Origin: H111-94 sp034436045
GTDB taxonomy: Bacteria; Chloroflexota; Ktedonobacteria; Ktedonobacterales; Ktedonobacteraceae
DNA: 13,781 nucleotides
Assembly (NCBI GenBank): GCA_034436045.1
Contig: DAOTVZ010000136.1
Coordinates: forward strand, 1-13,781
Reading direction: 5' to 3'
The position numbers and the translations under genes are program-made. Position 1 is the first letter of the stretch. Each line of letters begins with the position of its first letter. Positions 13,332 through 13,781 of the stretch are shown here, in pieces. The notes under the pieces are model-generated. The model saw nothing but the letters and a program-made list of their open reading frames with translations. It had not been told where the DNA came from and did no database searches.

Positions 13332-13781
13332 CCCGTAGGGGCGTGATTCATCACGCCCTGCAAGCGGTTCAACGGACGACCAGAGCGTCTGGCAATGGTA
13401 TCATCCCGTAGGGGCGTGATTCATCACGCCCTGCAAGCGGTTCGACGGACGACCAGGGCGTGATGAAGAAATCTTGCAAATAGAACCGGCAATGGTATCA
13501 TCCCGTAGGGGCGTGATTCATCACGCCCTGAGAGCGGCTCGACGGACGACCAGGGCGTCTGGCAATGGTATCATCCCGTAGGGGCGTGATTGATCACGCC
13601 CTGAGAGCGGCTCGACGGACGACCAGAGCGTCTGGCAATGGTATCATCCCGTAGGGGCGTGATTGATCACGCCCTGAGAGCGGTTCAACGGACGACCAGA
13701 GCGTGATGAAGAAATCTTGCAAATAGAACCGGCAATGGTATCATTCCGTAGGGGCGTGATTGATCACGCCCTGCAAGCGGT
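13332..13781. repeat. Tandem array of palindrome-bearing repeats, six copies
   Basis: Copies begin at 13332, 13405, 13502, 13575, 13648 and 13745, giving periods of 73, 97, 73, 73 and 97 bp; the array runs off the window. Each unit opens with CCGTAGGGGCGTGAT, a 2-nt centre (TC in the first three, TG in the last three) and ATCACGCCCTG. It continues through AGCGG and CGGACGACCAG to CAATGGTATCAT. The long units carry an extra 24 bp that starts GATGAAGAAATCTTGC. The core is a perfect 9-bp inverted repeat. No Cas genes are near and the spacers are repeated, so this is not CRISPR. It begins 49 bp after the asparagine-synthetase-like gene. Confidence 0.85.

Noticed and set aside
13332..13781. CRISPR array
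   Set aside because: The intervening sequences are themselves repeated, repeats are palindromic with two unit lengths, and no Cas genes are nearby.

Overview
The window looks like a Ktedonobacter-type member of the Chloroflexota. This is inferred from gene style (TROVE/Ro-like protein, PIG-L deacetylase, MerR/MFS pair, HicAB), moderate GC, and interspersed repeats with a perfect inverted core. No rRNA or ribosomal marker is present to fix the taxonomy.

Region 1 (about 70-4940, all on +) is the striking part. A consensus-like promoter precedes a 71-residue protein that could be a ubiquitin-like beta-grasp protein ending in a single glycine. Twenty bases after its stop begins an ~0.77 kb non-coding array of five Y RNA-like units (414-493, 520-656, 688-837, 870-1019, 1038-1183). 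Each has a long basal helix, an internal loop flanked by a repeated ACTTGYRC motif, and a conserved GCKTACA box. Four carry a tRNA-like module in circularly permuted order: T arm, acceptor 3' strand, 4-6 nt loop, acceptor 5' strand, D arm. This is the topology of the tRNA-mimicking domain of bacterial YrlA Y RNAs. The next gene is a Ro60/Rsr-like TROVE-VWA protein, the expected Y RNA partner. It is followed by an unrecognised 333-residue protein, a ThiF/E1-like adenylating enzyme, and a small protein. Together they suggest a Ro-Y RNA ribonucleoprotein linked to a ubiquitin-like activation or conjugation pathway.

Region 2 (about 5040-8850, +) holds a MerR regulator behind a promoter with an embedded operator-like palindrome. 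Then come an MFS exporter, a lipoate-protein-ligase-like protein overlapping the MFS end, and a PIG-L (LmbE-like) deacetylase; the last three look like one operon.

Region 3 (9052-11314, -) carries a hicA-hicB toxin-antitoxin pair and, beyond a good intrinsic terminator, a membrane-anchored protein with two C39-like peptidase repeats. The second repeat has lost its catalytic cysteine.

Region 4 (11691-13781, +) holds an asparagine-synthetase-like protein whose glutaminase and ATP-pyrophosphatase signatures are both degraded. It is followed by a tandem array of six palindrome-bearing repeats with alternating 73 and 97 bp periods, running off the window end. Related single copies of the palindrome lie at 4940-4963 and 5039-5066.
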